A stretch of 64,000 nucleotides of DNA from DASTPP01 sp035762175 (lineage in GTDB: Bacteria > Myxococcota_A > Polyangia > Polyangiales > Polyangiaceae), in the NCBI GenBank assembly GCA_035762175.1, contig DASTPP010000279.1, positions 1 to 64,000 of the forward strand, read 5' to 3'. The notes under the pieces are model-generated. The model saw nothing but the letters and a program-made list of their open reading frames with translations, was not told where the DNA came from and searched no databases. The translations under genes and the position numbers were made by a program. This document shows positions 40,660 through 49,957 of the stretch, one piece after another; position 1 is the stretch's first letter; each line of letters starts with the position of its first letter.

Positions 40660-42840
40660 TCAAAAAGCCTCACCGATGCCGACCTGCAGCGCGATCGGCA
40701 GCCCGAGCAGCGTCGGCGGTTCGCGCTCGTCGCGCCGGTCCGAGCCGCCGAGCGTCTGCAGGCCCGGCAGGCGGTAGGCGACGTCGAGGCGCACCGGGCC
40801 GACCGGCGTGTCGTAGCGGCCGCCGAGGCCGCACGAGAGGTGCGGGCGGTCGAAGCGCAGCGAGAAGCGCTGCAGGCTCACGTCGCTCGCGTCGCAGAAG
40901 AGCACCGCGGCGAGGGGGCCGCTGAGGTACGCGCGCCCCTCGACCGTGAGCTCCCACAGGCTCAGGCCCCCGATCGGCACCAGGCACCGCTCGTCGTAGG
41001 CCCGGCCGACGCCGGCGGAGCTCACGTCGCAGTCGTTGGCGATCTGCGAGGTGCTCGCCTGGGGGTTAAAAAACGGGATCGACCCGTGCGGGCCGACCCC
41101 GCGCAGCGGGTAGCCGCGGTTCGAGTTCGGGCCGCCCGAGAAGAAGCCCCGGAAGAAGAGCAGCTGCGCGTCGAGCGGCGAGGGCGCGAGCACGCCCGTG
41201 CCGCCGTCGCGCGGGATGTCCTTCGCGTAGTTGAAGGGCGAGACGAAGCCCGCGTTCGCCCGCGTCGCCAGGACGAAGCGGCGCCCGCGCCCCACGGGCA
41301 CGTAGGCGCGCGCCTCGGGCTGCACCCGCACGTCGCGCGCGTCGCCCCCCGCCCCCGCCGCCTGCAGCACCGTCGACAGGTAGAAGCCGCGCTTGGTCCG
41401 CAGGATGTCGTCGCGCCCGTCGTAGCGCAGCGTCAGCTCGGGGTACGAGACGATGATGTCGGTCAGGCGCTCGTCGATCGCGCCCCGGTAGGCGAAGGGC
41501 CGCGCGAACTGCGCCCCGTGCCCGACCCCCGCCCAGAACCGCTTGAAGAAGGGCCGCTCGACGCCGGCCATCGCCCGCAGCTCGAAGTACCCCAGGATGG
41601 GCTCGCCGGGGATGGACTCTTGCCGCAAGATGACCGGGTAGGTGTTGGCCTCCAGGCGCGCCTTGGCCCCCGTGCGCGCCTCGAAGAAGCCGGGCTGGCG
41701 CAGCTCGACCCGCGCCTGCTCGGCGGGCAAGAAGGCGTTCGGCGCCTCGAGGCCCGGCACGCGCGTCGGGTAGAGCACGAGCGCGGGCTGCAGCTCGACG
41801 CGGAAGTTGCGCAGCCCGCCGAAGAAGTTCCGGTGCTCCCAGCGCCCGAGCGCGTGCACCTCGGCCCGCAGGCTGTCGAGCTCGGCGCCGCCGCCGAGCC
41901 GCACCGTGCGCAGCCGCGCCCGCGACACCTTCACCACCAGCGGCAGGTCGACCGAGCGCGCCCCCTCGGGCGCCCGCTCGAGGCCCGGGCGCACGTCGAC
42001 GTCGCTGAAGACCCCGAGCTCGATGAGCGCCTGGCGCCCTTCGTCGATCGCGTCCTCCGAGTAGACCGAGCCGGGCCGCACGTTGAAGAGGGTGCGCAGC
42101 TTCTCTTCGGGCAGGTCGCCGTGCCCCTCGAAGCGCACCCCGGTGACGCGCGCCGGGGGCCCCGGCGCCGTCTGGAACGTCACGTCCACCCGCTGCGCGA
42201 CCACGTCGACCGCCGCGTCCTTCTCGACCCGGGCGAGCGCGTACGAGTGGTTCTTCAGCGACCACTCGAGCACCCCCGCCGCCCGGTTGAACGCGTCCTC
42301 GTCGAAGGCCTCGCCCTCCTTGACCTCGCGCCGCACCGCGCGCCGCACCGCCGCGGCCGCCGCCGGCGAGAGCGCCTCGAGGCCCTCGACGTGCACCGCG
42401 CGCACGAGGAAGGCCGGGCCCTCGTCGACCTCGATCGAGACCCGCACGCTCCGCTCGCCCGTCCGCTCGACGCGCGCGGCCCGCACCTTCGCCGCGTAGT
42501 GCCCGCGCGCCCGGTAGTAGCGCTCGAGCCGCTCGAGGTCGCGCGCGAGCACGCGCTCGTCGTAGACCTCGTAGTCGTAGACCACGCCCTGGAAGAGCCC
42601 GAGAAAGCGCGGGCTCGGCGCGGTCGCGATCTTCTCGGCCGCGTCGTCCGGGTCGACGTCGTCGCCGCCCTCGACCGTCACCTCGTCGACCGCGCTCTTG
42701 CCCGGCGGCAGCTTCGCGCACCCGGCGAGGGCCGCGAGCGCCAGCGCCGCGAGCGCCAGCACCGCCCCGAAGAAAGAGCGCGCGATGGCGACCGCGGGCG
42801 CCCCGCGCGATCGCCGCCGACCGGACGTCGCGTATACCAT
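40660..42840 (-). CDS. tamA: TamA/BamA-family outer-membrane protein
   Basis: 726 residues. A lipoprotein-like signal ('LALAALAGCAKLPPG') is followed by two or three POTRA domains ('RARGHYAAKVRAARVERTGE', 'GDLPEEKLRTLFNVRPGSVY'). The C-terminal part is a surface-antigen beta-barrel ('FFSGGPNSNRGYPLRGVGPH', equivalent to the VRGY/F lid-lock motif, and 'VGPVRLDVAYRLP'). It partners with TamB in outer-membrane assembly. The ATG at 42840 was chosen because the signal starts there; the longer frame upstream has no signal. A Cys lipobox on an Omp85-type protein is uncommon but seen in related lineages. It is first in the operon with tamB. Confidence 0.9.
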   Translation of the reverse strand: MVYATSGRRRSRGAPAVAIARSFFGAVLALAALALAALAGCAKLPPGKSAVDEVTVEGGDDVDPDDAAEKIATAPSPRFLGLFQGVVYDYEVYDERVLARDLERLERYYRARGHYAAKVRAARVERTGERSVRVSIEVDEGPAFLVRAVHVEGLEALSPAAAAAVRRAVRREVKEGEAFDEDAFNRAAGVLEWSLKNHSYALARVEKDAAVDVVAQRVDVTFQTAPGPPARVTGVRFEGHGDLPEEKLRTLFNVRPGSVYSEDAIDEGRQALIELGVFSDVDVRPGLERAPEGARSVDLPLVVKVSRARLRTVRLGGGAELDSLRAEVHALGRWEHRNFFGGLRNFRVELQPALVLYPTRVPGLEAPNAFLPAEQARVELRQPGFFEARTGAKARLEANTYPVILRQESIPGEPILGYFELRAMAGVERPFFKRFWAGVGHGAQFARPFAYRGAIDERLTDIIVSYPELTLRYDGRDDILRTKRGFYLSTVLQAAGAGGDARDVRVQPEARAYVPVGRGRRFVLATRANAGFVSPFNYAKDIPRDGGTGVLAPSPLDAQLLFFRGFFSGGPNSNRGYPLRGVGPHGSIPFFNPQASTSQIANDCDVSSAGVGRAYDERCLVPIGGLSLWELTVEGRAYLSGPLAAVLFCDASDVSLQRFSLRFDRPHLSCGLGGRYDTPVGPVRLDVAYRLPGLQTLGGSDRRDEREPPTLLGLPIALQVGIGEAF

Positions 42841-43036
42841 CGAGCCTCGGACGGGCGCTGCAGTGCACGGGCTGTGCCTCTGCTTCGCGAGCGCCGGCCC
42901 TCGGCCGCCGCCGCGCCCGCGCCGCTCGGCCCGCGCGGCGCCCTTGTGGCACAATTCACCGACCTGTTACCGCCTGCCTCAACCGCGAGCGAGACTGGCC
43001 CCTGCGCCGGCCTCGGCCTATGGTAGCATCGAGCGC

Positions 43037-43438
43037 ATGGCCGAATCAGCTGCGGAGACAGGCGGCACGCGGCAAGCCCCGCGCGTTCTCGTCGTCGACG
43101 ACGACGCCGACAGCGCCGAGTTGCTCGCCCTCTTTTTGAGCAAGAAGGGCTACGAGGTCACGACGGCCAGCCTGCTCGGCGACGCGCGCTCGATGCTCGA
43201 GCAGGGCGGCTTCGACGCGCTGCTGACCGACGTGCGGCTGCCCGACGGCGTCGGCGAAGAGCTGCTCGCGCGGCCCGGCCGCGGGTCGCTGCGCGCCGCC
43301 TTCATCGTCAGCGGGCTCTGCGGCGACGCCGACATCGCCCGCTGGCGCGCGCTCGGCTTCGACGGGCACTTCCTCAAGCCCCTCTCGCTCGACCGCCTCG
43401 CCAAGGCCATGGCCGAGCGCCTCTCGGCCGCGCGCTAG
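43037..43438 (+). CDS. Single-domain response regulator (CheY-like)
   Basis: 133 residues, a receiver domain only. The acidic pair is in 'VLVVDDDADSAELLALFLSK', the phospho-acceptor Asp in 'DALLTDVRLPDGVGEELL', and the conserved Lys in 'GFDGHFLKPLSLDRLAKAM'. A Thr/Ser switch residue is present ('AAFIVSGLCG'). There is no output domain, so it works by binding a partner, for example a kinase or the Ser/Thr kinase encoded next door on the opposite strand. It is divergent from the tamA-tamB operon; the 196-base gap between them should hold both promoters. Confidence 0.93.
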   Translation: MAESAAETGGTRQAPRVLVVDDDADSAELLALFLSKKGYEVTTASLLGDARSMLEQGGFDALLTDVRLPDGVGEELLARPGRGSLRAAFIVSGLCGDADIARWRALGFDGHFLKPLSLDRLAKAMAERLSAAR

Positions 43439-43540
43439 GCTCTGTCGGGCGAAGGCGGACCGAGCCGAGGGCCCGCCCGCGCTCGGAAAGCGCGGCCAAC
43501 GGCTCGCCCGGCGCCGGCCGCGCGGGCCCCGCCCCCCCGC

Positions 43541-45055
43541 TCAGAGCCGCTCGTTCAACCAGTTCAGGTTGCTCGACGTGTCGCGGCGCTCGCCCGGGCG
43601 GCGGTGGTCGAGCTCTTCGCCCGTCTTCTCCTTGCGCGGGTGCGCCGCATCTTTACCCGCCCCCGCCTTGGCCTGCCCGCTCGAGGCGACGACCGCCCCG
43701 CTCTCGGACTTGACGGCCGCCTCGAGCGCCGAGAGCGACGCGCCGACGCCGCGCAGCTCGGACCCGGCCCGCGCGGGCTCGTCCGCCCCCGCCGCCGGCT
43801 TCTTCGTCATCGCCGCCCGCGGCCCCCCCGCGCGCGGCTGGGCCTGGGGCTTCGGCGCCGACGGGGCCGCCGCCACCGCCGGCTGGCCCTCGGGCGCCGG
43901 CGGCGCCGGCTCGGCCACCGCCTGCGGGCGGTCGTCGGCGCGCACCTCGGGCGTCGCCGCCTGCACCGTCACGCTCGGCGGAGGCTGCCCCTCGCCGCTC
44001 GCCACCTCGGCGCCGCGGCGGCTCGCCGCCGTCGCCAGGCCGAAGCCGAGCGCCCCGATGGCGAAGGAGACCGCCATCGCCACCGTCGAGCGCGTCCGGC
44101 GCGCCGACAGCGCCGGGCCCGACGCCAGGCTCGAGGTCGTCACGCCGCCCGTCAGCGTCGCGTTCAGGTTGACCGAGTCGGGCGGGGCCTCGGCCCCCCC
44201 CTCGTCGCACGCCGCCTCGAACGCCTCGGCCATCGCCTGCGCGCTCTCGAAGGGCTCGGTGTTCGGCGCCCGGAAGGCGCGCGCGAACCACGCGTCGAGC
44301 GCCCGCGGCAGCTCGGGCCGGAACTTGCGCACCGGCACGAAGCGCCGGCGGTCGAGCGCCACGCAGAGCGCCCCGAAGGTCTTGCCCTCGAAGGGCACGC
44401 GCCCCGAGAGGCACTCGTAGGCCACCACCGCCATCGCCCAGAGGTCGGACCGGTGGTCGACCGCCGCGCCGAAGGCCTGCTCGGGGCTCATGTAGAACGG
44501 CGTGCCCACCGTCGTGCCGGTCTGCGTGAGCTTGCCGTCCGTCGAGACGCCCCCGCTCTTGACCGCCGCCACGCCGAAGTCGACCAGCGTGATGCGCGGC
44601 ACGTCGTTCTCGAAGCGCACCAGAATGTTCGACGGCTTGACGTCGCGGTGCACCACGCCATCACTGTGCAGCCCCGCGAGCGTCTCGCCGAGCTGTGCCA
44701 TCAGCGAGCGCACGAAGGGCAGGTCGAGCGTGCCGCGCTGCGAGAGCATCGTCTCGAGCTCGACCCCCTCGACGCAGCGCAGAACGAGGTAGGGCCGCCC
44801 GTTGTCGTCGCCCATCTCGTAGACCTGCGGCACCCCCGGCGCCTTCACCTTCGCCAGGGTCTCGCCCTCGCGAATGAAGCGGAGCCGCATCTCGGCGTCG
44901 TCGGCGTACGACGCGTGCAGGATCTTCACCGCCACCGAGACGCCCGAAGCAAGGTAACGACCGCGCCAGACGCTCGCCATGGCCCCCTGACCGAGCAGCT
45001 CTTCGAGCTCGATGCGCCCGGCCACGGTATCTCCGCTTTGCATTCCGGCTGTCAT
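43541..45055 (-). CDS. Hanks-type Ser/Thr protein kinase with one membrane span
   Basis: 504 residues. All kinase motifs are present: glycine loop 'LGQGAMASVWRG', Lys44 ('VAVKIL'), catalytic 'HRDVKPSN' (136-143), 'DFGVAAV' (159-161) and 'GTPFYMSPEQAFG'. After a linker comes a membrane helix ('TVAMAVSFAIGALGFGLATA') and a Pro/Ala/Lys-rich extracytoplasmic tail with no recognised sensor domain. It phosphorylates Ser/Thr on partners and is common in myxobacteria. The ATG at 45055 was chosen over the upstream start at 45121 because kinase homology begins close to it and GGAAGA precedes it. It is convergent with the single-domain response regulator. Confidence 0.93.
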   Translation of the reverse strand: MTAGMQSGDTVAGRIELEELLGQGAMASVWRGRYLASGVSVAVKILHASYADDAEMRLRFIREGETLAKVKAPGVPQVYEMGDDNGRPYLVLRCVEGVELETMLSQRGTLDLPFVRSLMAQLGETLAGLHSDGVVHRDVKPSNILVRFENDVPRITLVDFGVAAVKSGGVSTDGKLTQTGTTVGTPFYMSPEQAFGAAVDHRSDLWAMAVVAYECLSGRVPFEGKTFGALCVALDRRRFVPVRKFRPELPRALDAWFARAFRAPNTEPFESAQAMAEAFEAACDEGGAEAPPDSVNLNATLTGGVTTSSLASGPALSARRTRSTVAMAVSFAIGALGFGLATAASRRGAEVASGEGQPPPSVTVQAATPEVRADDRPQAVAEPAPPAPEGQPAVAAAPSAPKPQAQPRAGGPRAAMTKKPAAGADEPARAGSELRGVGASLSALEAAVKSESGAVVASSGQAKAGAGKDAAHPRKEKTGEELDHRRPGERRDTSSNLNWLNERL

Positions 45056-45624
45056 GTCTTCCACCACGGGCCCAGGTTCAAGCAAGGGGTATGCCCCCCC
45101 CGCACGCCGAGTTTTCGGCAAGTTCCGCGGCCCACCGCCGCCCCGAACGTGGCATTGCGCCCCGCCTCACAGATCAGAACGCTCAACCTGCCCCACCACG
45201 GCCGAGCTCCAGCGCCTCGAGCGCGTTCTGCCCCGCGCTCCGCCCCGAAACCACCCGAGCGCTCCCCGCCGACCGCCCCTTCGCCCCCGCGCTCGGCGCC
45301 CCGTCCGGCCCGCAGCCGCGCCTTCTTGAACCACCGCCGGCGGAAGGTTGCAAGACGCAACCATTTGCCCTCTTCGCCCCTGACGCGGCGTTTTCAGCCG
45401 CGAGCGTCGACGGGCTCTGCCTTCGAGCGCGTCCGCGCTTGCGCGCCGGCCGGCGGGGCCGTACCCAGCCGCTCGCGCCCGGCGCCGCGCCTGTCGCCCC
45501 GTCAGCAGGGCGTGTCGACGGCCCGACGCACCCCGCCAGACCCCCGCCCGCCGGGGCTCGCCGCGGCCCCCCCCACGCCCCCCGGGGCTCGCCGCGGCCC
45601 CCCACGCCCGCCGGGGCGGACCGC
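45056..45624. other. 570-base gap with short tandem repeats, no gene
   Basis: No gene supported. A GC-rich unit of about 30 bases (cgcccgccggggctcgccgc + ggccccc) recurs at 45545, 45576 and, partly, 45605, just after the end of the glycine-zipper gene. Confidence 0.6.
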
Positions 45625-46143
45625 TCAGTTCGACTGCAGCGACGTCTGCTCGGCCCCGTTCGCCCGGAGCGCCGCCTCGATCGTCGAGGCCTCGGCCGGC
45701 GTGTGGGCGCGCACGACCATCATGACGCCGCCCTTGCGCACCCCGGCCTCGAAGACGGTGGCGTGCTCTTCGGGCACGCCGGCGCCGACGAGCGCGCCGA
45801 CCATGGTGCCGGCGAGGCCGCCCGCGCCCGCGCCGGCGAGGGCGGCCGCGATCGGGCCGGCGATGACGACGCCGAGCCCGGGCACCACCAGGTTCGAGCC
45901 GATGGCGACGATGGCGCCGATGGTGGCGCCCGCGACGCCGCCGATGGCGCCGCCGACGCCCGCCCCCTCGGCCGCCTTCGACACGCTCGTCGTCTCGAAG
46001 TCTTCGCCGAGGGCCCGGTGCGTGTGTTCCGACACGATGACGCTTACGTCGCCGCCCGCGACGCCGTTGGCGCGGAGCGCCTTCAGGCCCCCGTCGGCCT
46101 TGGCGGGCGAATCGAAGAGGGCGCGGACCAAGATGTCGTTCAT
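45625..46143 (-). CDS. Glycine-zipper membrane protein (general stress protein-like)
   Basis: 172 residues. An N-terminal ferredoxin-like domain ('ILVRALFDSPAKADGGLKAL', 'DVSVIVSEHTHRAL') is followed by a long Gly/Ala segment with GxxxG spacing, for example 'GVGGAIGGVAGATIGAIVA' and 'GAGAGGLAGTMVGALVGAGV', that could span a membrane twice. A C-terminal strand-helix unit ends it ('GVMMVVRAHTPAEASTIEAA'). The layout resembles DUF1269/general stress proteins (GspM/YflT-like). It is a paralogue of the gene at 46301-46774 and is in the same direction, so the two arose by duplication. It is likely stress-related; function is unknown. Confidence 0.85.
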   Translation of the reverse strand: MNDILVRALFDSPAKADGGLKALRANGVAGGDVSVIVSEHTHRALGEDFETTSVSKAAEGAGVGGAIGGVAGATIGAIVAIGSNLVVPGLGVVIAGPIAAALAGAGAGGLAGTMVGALVGAGVPEEHATVFEAGVRKGGVMMVVRAHTPAEASTIEAALRANGAEQTSLQSN

Positions 46144-46214
46144 GACGATCGCCTCCGAAACCTTGCGGCCCTTCGCCGGCCGCGTGCCTTGCTTGCCCGA
46201 GCCGGGAGCGCCCC

Positions 46215-46325
46215 CCGCGGGGCGCCCCGGCCCGCCGAAACGGGCGCGCCGCCGCGGGGCGCCTCGGCTCGCCGGAACGAGCCCGCCCCCGCGGGGCGCC
46301 TCAGCTCGCCGAAACGAACTTGCCC
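46215..46325. repeat. Three 37-bp tandem copies covering a gene end
   Basis: Copies at 46215-46251, 46252-46288 and 46289-46325. The last copy holds the final codons and stop of the glycine-zipper gene 46301-46774; the other two are altered copies in the gap after it. Confidence 0.9.
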
Positions 46326-46774
46326 CCCGCCGAGCGCAGGACCTCGCGCACCTCGCGCTCGCGCGCCTCGTCGACCTCGACCGCGACGATGATGCCGCCT
46401 TCGCTCACCTGGCTGGTGATCGCGTGCGCCTCCTTGTCGCCGACGCCGCTGCCGATCAGGGCGCCGAGCAGGCTGCCGCCGATGCCCCCCGCGCTCGCGC
46501 CCGCCAGCAGGGCCGCGAGCGGGCCCGCCGCCGCGAACGCGCCGACCGCCGCGAGCCCCACCACCACGGCGCCGAGGCTGCCGCCCACCGCCGCGCCCTT
46601 GGCCGTGCGGTCGCCCTCGTGGGCGAGCCCGTCCGGCGACTCTTGCTTGTTCAGGGTCGCGTCGGACATCGCGACCGAGATGTGGTCCCTGTCGAAGCCG
46701 TACCGCAGGAGCGACTCGACGCCCGCCCGGGCGGCCGCCGAATCGACGAACAGAGCGTTCACCAGTCTAGCCAT
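46301..46774 (-). CDS. Glycine-zipper membrane protein, paralogue of the next gene
   Basis: 157 residues with the same plan as 45625-46143: 'LVNALFVDSAAARAGVESLL' and 'HISVAMSDATLNKQ' at the start, a Gly/Ala-rich membrane-like segment ('GASAGGIGGSLLGALIGSGV'), and a C-terminal 'GGIIVAVEVDEAREREVREV'. The ATG at 46774 has GGAGGG close upstream. It follows the brkB-like gene by 16 bases, so it is cotranscribed with it. Its 3' end is part of a three-copy DNA repeat. Confidence 0.85.
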   Translation of the reverse strand: MARLVNALFVDSAAARAGVESLLRYGFDRDHISVAMSDATLNKQESPDGLAHEGDRTAKGAAVGGSLGAVVVGLAAVGAFAAAGPLAALLAGASAGGIGGSLLGALIGSGVGDKEAHAITSQVSEGGIIVAVEVDEAREREVREVLRSAGGKFVSAS

Positions 46775-46790
46775 GGTCCCTCCGAACCTC

Positions 46791-47780
46791 TTACTGAGCG
46801 TGCGTTGCAACGCCCGGGCCAGGGCCCCCCGCGCCCGCCGCCTCGCCCGCGCCGTCGCGGTCGCACGAGCCGAACGTGCGCGCGTACACCTGGGTGAACT
46901 CGGCGCCGAAGAAGAAGACGTTCGCCGAGTAGTAGAGCCACGCGAGCAGCACCGCGAGCGAGCCGGCCGCGCCGTAGGTCGACGCGAGCGTGCTGCGGGC
47001 GAAGTAGACCGAGAGCGCCGCGCGCCCCAGCGTGAAGAGCCCCGCCGTCACCGCCGCGCCCACCCACACGTCGCGCCAGCGCACGCGCGCGCGCGGCAGC
47101 ACCTTGAAGAGCAGCGCGAAGAGCACCGCCACGAGCGCGAACGAGAGCGGGTAGCCGAGCGCCCGCGCCAGCCACGCCGAGGCCGGCGTCCAGAGCCGCC
47201 CGAGCGTGTCGGTCGTCGCCTCGAGCAACGTGTTCGCCACCAGCGAGGCGAGCAGCAAGAGCCCCACCAAGAGCACCGCCCCGAACGCCGTCGCCCGCTC
47301 GCGCAGCGCCTGCCGCAGGCCCGAGCTCTTCACGGGCGGCACGTTCCACACGATGTCGAGCGAGCGCTGCAGCTCGCCGAAGACCCCCGTCGCGCTCAGC
47401 ACCATCGCCCCCACGCTCAGCAGCGTCGCCACGAGCGAGGCGCCCGGCTGGCTCACACGCTCGACCGCCGTGCCCACGAGCTCGGCCGCCTGCGGCCCCG
47501 CCATCAGCGCCACCTGGCGCATGGCCTCCTCGCGCACCTCGGCCCGCCCCAGCACGAAGCCCCCGATCGCGACCGCGAGCACGATCACCGGGGCGAGCCC
47601 GAAGGCCGAGTAGTAGGCGAGCGCCGCGGCCAAGGTCGAGGCGTTGTCGCGGTCCCATTCGTCGTACGTCTCGCGCAGCAAGCCCCAGAGCGCCCGCAGG
47701 CGCGAGCGCCGGGCAGGCCTCGCCGCCCGCGCCGGGGGCGCGCCCCTTGCCGCGGCATTTTGCCTCGCTTCGAGGGCCAT
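46791..47780 (-). CDS. YihY/BrkB family inner-membrane protein
   Basis: 329 residues, six membrane helices. Family features are 'YDEWDRDNASTLAAALAYYS' with 'AFGLAPVIVLAVAIGG', then 'FGELQRSLDIVWNVPP', 'GYPLSFALVAVLFALLFKVL' with 'PRARVRWRDVWVGA', and 'TYGAAGSLAVLLAWLYYSAN' with 'FFFGAEFTQVYARTFG'. The family was once misnamed RNase BN; its real role (possibly transport of lipids or metabolites) is unsettled. It heads a minus-strand cluster with two glycine-zipper proteins. Confidence 0.93.
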   Translation of the reverse strand: MALEARQNAAARGAPPARAARPARRSRLRALWGLLRETYDEWDRDNASTLAAALAYYSAFGLAPVIVLAVAIGGFVLGRAEVREEAMRQVALMAGPQAAELVGTAVERVSQPGASLVATLLSVGAMVLSATGVFGELQRSLDIVWNVPPVKSSGLRQALRERATAFGAVLLVGLLLLASLVANTLLEATTDTLGRLWTPASAWLARALGYPLSFALVAVLFALLFKVLPRARVRWRDVWVGAAVTAGLFTLGRAALSVYFARSTLASTYGAAGSLAVLLAWLYYSANVFFFGAEFTQVYARTFGSCDRDGAGEAAGAGGPGPGVATHAQ

Positions 47781-47792
47781 TTCTCGCTACCT

Positions 47793-47829
47793 TTGCAGGG
47801 CTCGCACCGAACGCGCATTCACCCTGCAA
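47793..47829. promoter_or_regulatory. 8-bp inverted repeat upstream of the brkB-like gene
   Basis: TTGCAGGG and CCCTGCAA with a 21-base spacer lie 13 bases upstream of the brkB-like start. It could be an operator or a leader hairpin. The remaining divergent gap to 48196 shows nothing else. Confidence 0.4.
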
Positions 47830-48196
47830 GGCCCCTGACTCGCCCCCCCCGAGGGCGTTCGGTCGCGCTCGCCTCGTGGGGCAAAACGTCTCAACGAACG
47901 GCGCTGCCCCAAGCCGGGGCTCGCTCGACCGAACGAGCTCTTCGCCCCCCTTCGCGCTCGACGCCGGCGCCCGCCCTGCCCCGTCTCCGGGGCCCGCGCC
48001 CGGGGCCACGACGACCGCGGCGCCGGCGCCCCAACCCTGGCCCCGGCCCGCCCTCGACCCTAGAGAAGGGTCGCCGCCCACCGCGAGCGCCTATCCCACG
48101 CGAGCCACTTCGGCGGCGCCCGGCCCGGGTGAGACGCCGTCGATGACGCGACCCCGTGGCACGGACGCTGCACTGCGGCAGAGCCCCCAACCTACC

Positions 48197-49624
48197 ATGG
48201 AACCTACGACCCAGCCCCCTCACGTCGTCATTCTGGGCGCCGGCTTCGGCGGGCTCGCCGCCGCGCGGGCCCTCGCGCGCGCGCCGGTGCGCATCACGCT
48301 GGTCGACCGCAGCAACCACCACCTCTTTCAGCCCCTGCTCTACCAGGTCGCGACGGCGGGCCTCTCGCCGGCCGACATCGCGGCCCCCGTGCGCTCGATC
48401 TTGCGCCGGCAGCGCAACGTGCAGGTCTTGATGGGCGAGGTGACGGGCGTCGACCGGGCGTCGAAGCGGGTGCTGCTCGCGAACGACGTGGGGCCCTCGT
48501 TCCTCGAGTACGATTATTTGGTCGTCGCGACCGGGGCGCGCCACGCCTACTTCGGCCGCGACGACTGGGAGCCCTACGCGCCCGGGCTGAAGACGGTCGA
48601 AGACGCGACCGAGATCCGTCGCCGCATTTTGAGCGCGTTCGAGTCGGCCGAGTTCGCGAGCGACCCGGCCGAGGTGCGGCGCTGGCTGACCTTCGTCATC
48701 GTCGGCGCGGGGCCCACGGGGGTCGAGCTCGCGGGCGCGATCGCCGAGCTGGCGCGGCGCGCGCTCGCCGAAGACTTTCGCACCATCGACCCGCGCTCGA
48801 CGCGCGTCCTGCTGGTCGAGGGCGGCCCGCGGGTGCTCGGCGCGCTGCCCGAAACGATGGGGCGCAAGGCCGAGGGCGAGCTCGCGCGGCTCGGGGTCGA
48901 GGTGCTGAAGAACGCGCGCGTGACGGACGTGAACGAGCGCGGCGTCACGGTCGGCGACCAGACGATCGAGGCGGGCACCGTGCTCTGGGCGGCGGGCGTG
49001 CGCGCCTCGCCGGCGGGCCGCTGGCTCGGCGCGCCGGTCGACCGCGTGGGCAAGGTGCACGTGCTCGCCGACTGCTCGCTCCCCGACAACCCCGAGATTT
49101 TCGTCATCGGCGACGCGGCCCACTACGAGCACGGGGGCGAGCAGCTGCCCGGCGTCGCCCCCGTCGCCATGCAGCAGGGCCGCTACGTCGCCCGCGTCAT
49201 CGGCGCGCGGGCGCGCGGCTACGAGTCGCCCGGCCCCTTTCGTTACGTCGACAAGGGCGACCTCGCCACGGTCGGCCGCCTCTACGCCGTCGGCGCGTAC
49301 AAGAACGTCTTCTTCAGCGGCCTCATCGGCTGGCTCGTCTGGGCCGTCGTGCACGTCTATTACCTCGCCAGCCTGCGCAACCGCGTCGTGGTGTTGCTGC
49401 AGTGGGCCTGGGCGTACGTGACCTACCAGCGCGGCGCGCGCCTCATCGTCGGCCACGCCCCGCCGCCGCCGCCCCCGCGCCCCTCGAAGCGCGAGCCCGC
49501 CCCCGCCACCTCGGCGCTCACCCCCGCGCGCCCGCCCGCGCCGGCCGCCCTGCTCACCCCCCCCCGCGAGCGCCCGGCGCCCAGCCCGATGGCCGACGGC
49601 GGCGCGCGACCCGCGGCGCCCTGA
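48197..49624 (+). CDS. ndh: Type II NADH dehydrogenase (NDH-2)
   Basis: 475 residues. The FAD site is 'VVILGAGFGGLAAARALARA' and the NADH site is 'FVIVGAGPTGVELAGAIAEL'. The quinone-side motifs 'FQPLLYQVATAGLSPADIA' and 'APVAMQQGRYVARVIGAR' are also seen, and 'VFVIGDAA'-type FAD contact appears as 'EIFVIGDAAHYEHGG'. A C-terminal amphipathic/membrane segment ('GLIGWLVWAVVHVYYLASL') is followed by a Pro-rich tail of about 60 residues. It passes electrons from NADH to quinone without proton pumping. The ATG at 48197 begins right before the homology. The stop is inside a 39-base repeat found again downstream. Confidence 0.94.
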   Translation: MEPTTQPPHVVILGAGFGGLAAARALARAPVRITLVDRSNHHLFQPLLYQVATAGLSPADIAAPVRSILRRQRNVQVLMGEVTGVDRASKRVLLANDVGPSFLEYDYLVVATGARHAYFGRDDWEPYAPGLKTVEDATEIRRRILSAFESAEFASDPAEVRRWLTFVIVGAGPTGVELAGAIAELARRALAEDFRTIDPRSTRVLLVEGGPRVLGALPETMGRKAEGELARLGVEVLKNARVTDVNERGVTVGDQTIEAGTVLWAAGVRASPAGRWLGAPVDRVGKVHVLADCSLPDNPEIFVIGDAAHYEHGGEQLPGVAPVAMQQGRYVARVIGARARGYESPGPFRYVDKGDLATVGRLYAVGAYKNVFFSGLIGWLVWAVVHVYYLASLRNRVVVLLQWAWAYVTYQRGARLIVGHAPPPPPPRPSKREPAPATSALTPARPPAPAALLTPPRERPAPSPMADGGARPAAP

Positions 49625-49705
49625 CGCCGGCACGCCCGCACGCGGCGCCGCGCGTGCCGGCGGTGCGCCGACGGCGGCGCGCGGCCTGCGGCGCCCTGAC
49701 GCCGG
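49592..49705. repeat. 39-bp direct repeat of the ndh gene end
   Basis: 49592-49630, which includes the last codons and TGA of ndh, recurs at 49667-49705 with two mismatches, including a TGA at the same relative place. Confidence 0.95.
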
Positions 49706-49821
49706 AGCGCGCGAGAGGTGCGCGCCCGGAGCGCGAGAACGATCGCGACCGAAGGGCCCCAGAAAAACGGCTAGCTCAAGCCCCCGCCCGGGGTCGGCGC
49801 GTCAGCCCGGCGGTTCGCGTC

Positions 49822-49910
<89 letters not shown>

Positions 49911-49957
49911 AATGCGAGGTCTGACTCGGCCGTTGAGGGGGACGGCTAGAGCAGCGG

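Noticed and set aside
35904..40925. A 1673-residue plus-strand frame
   Set aside because: It is antisense to tamB and has Arg/Ala/Gly-rich composition with no domain.
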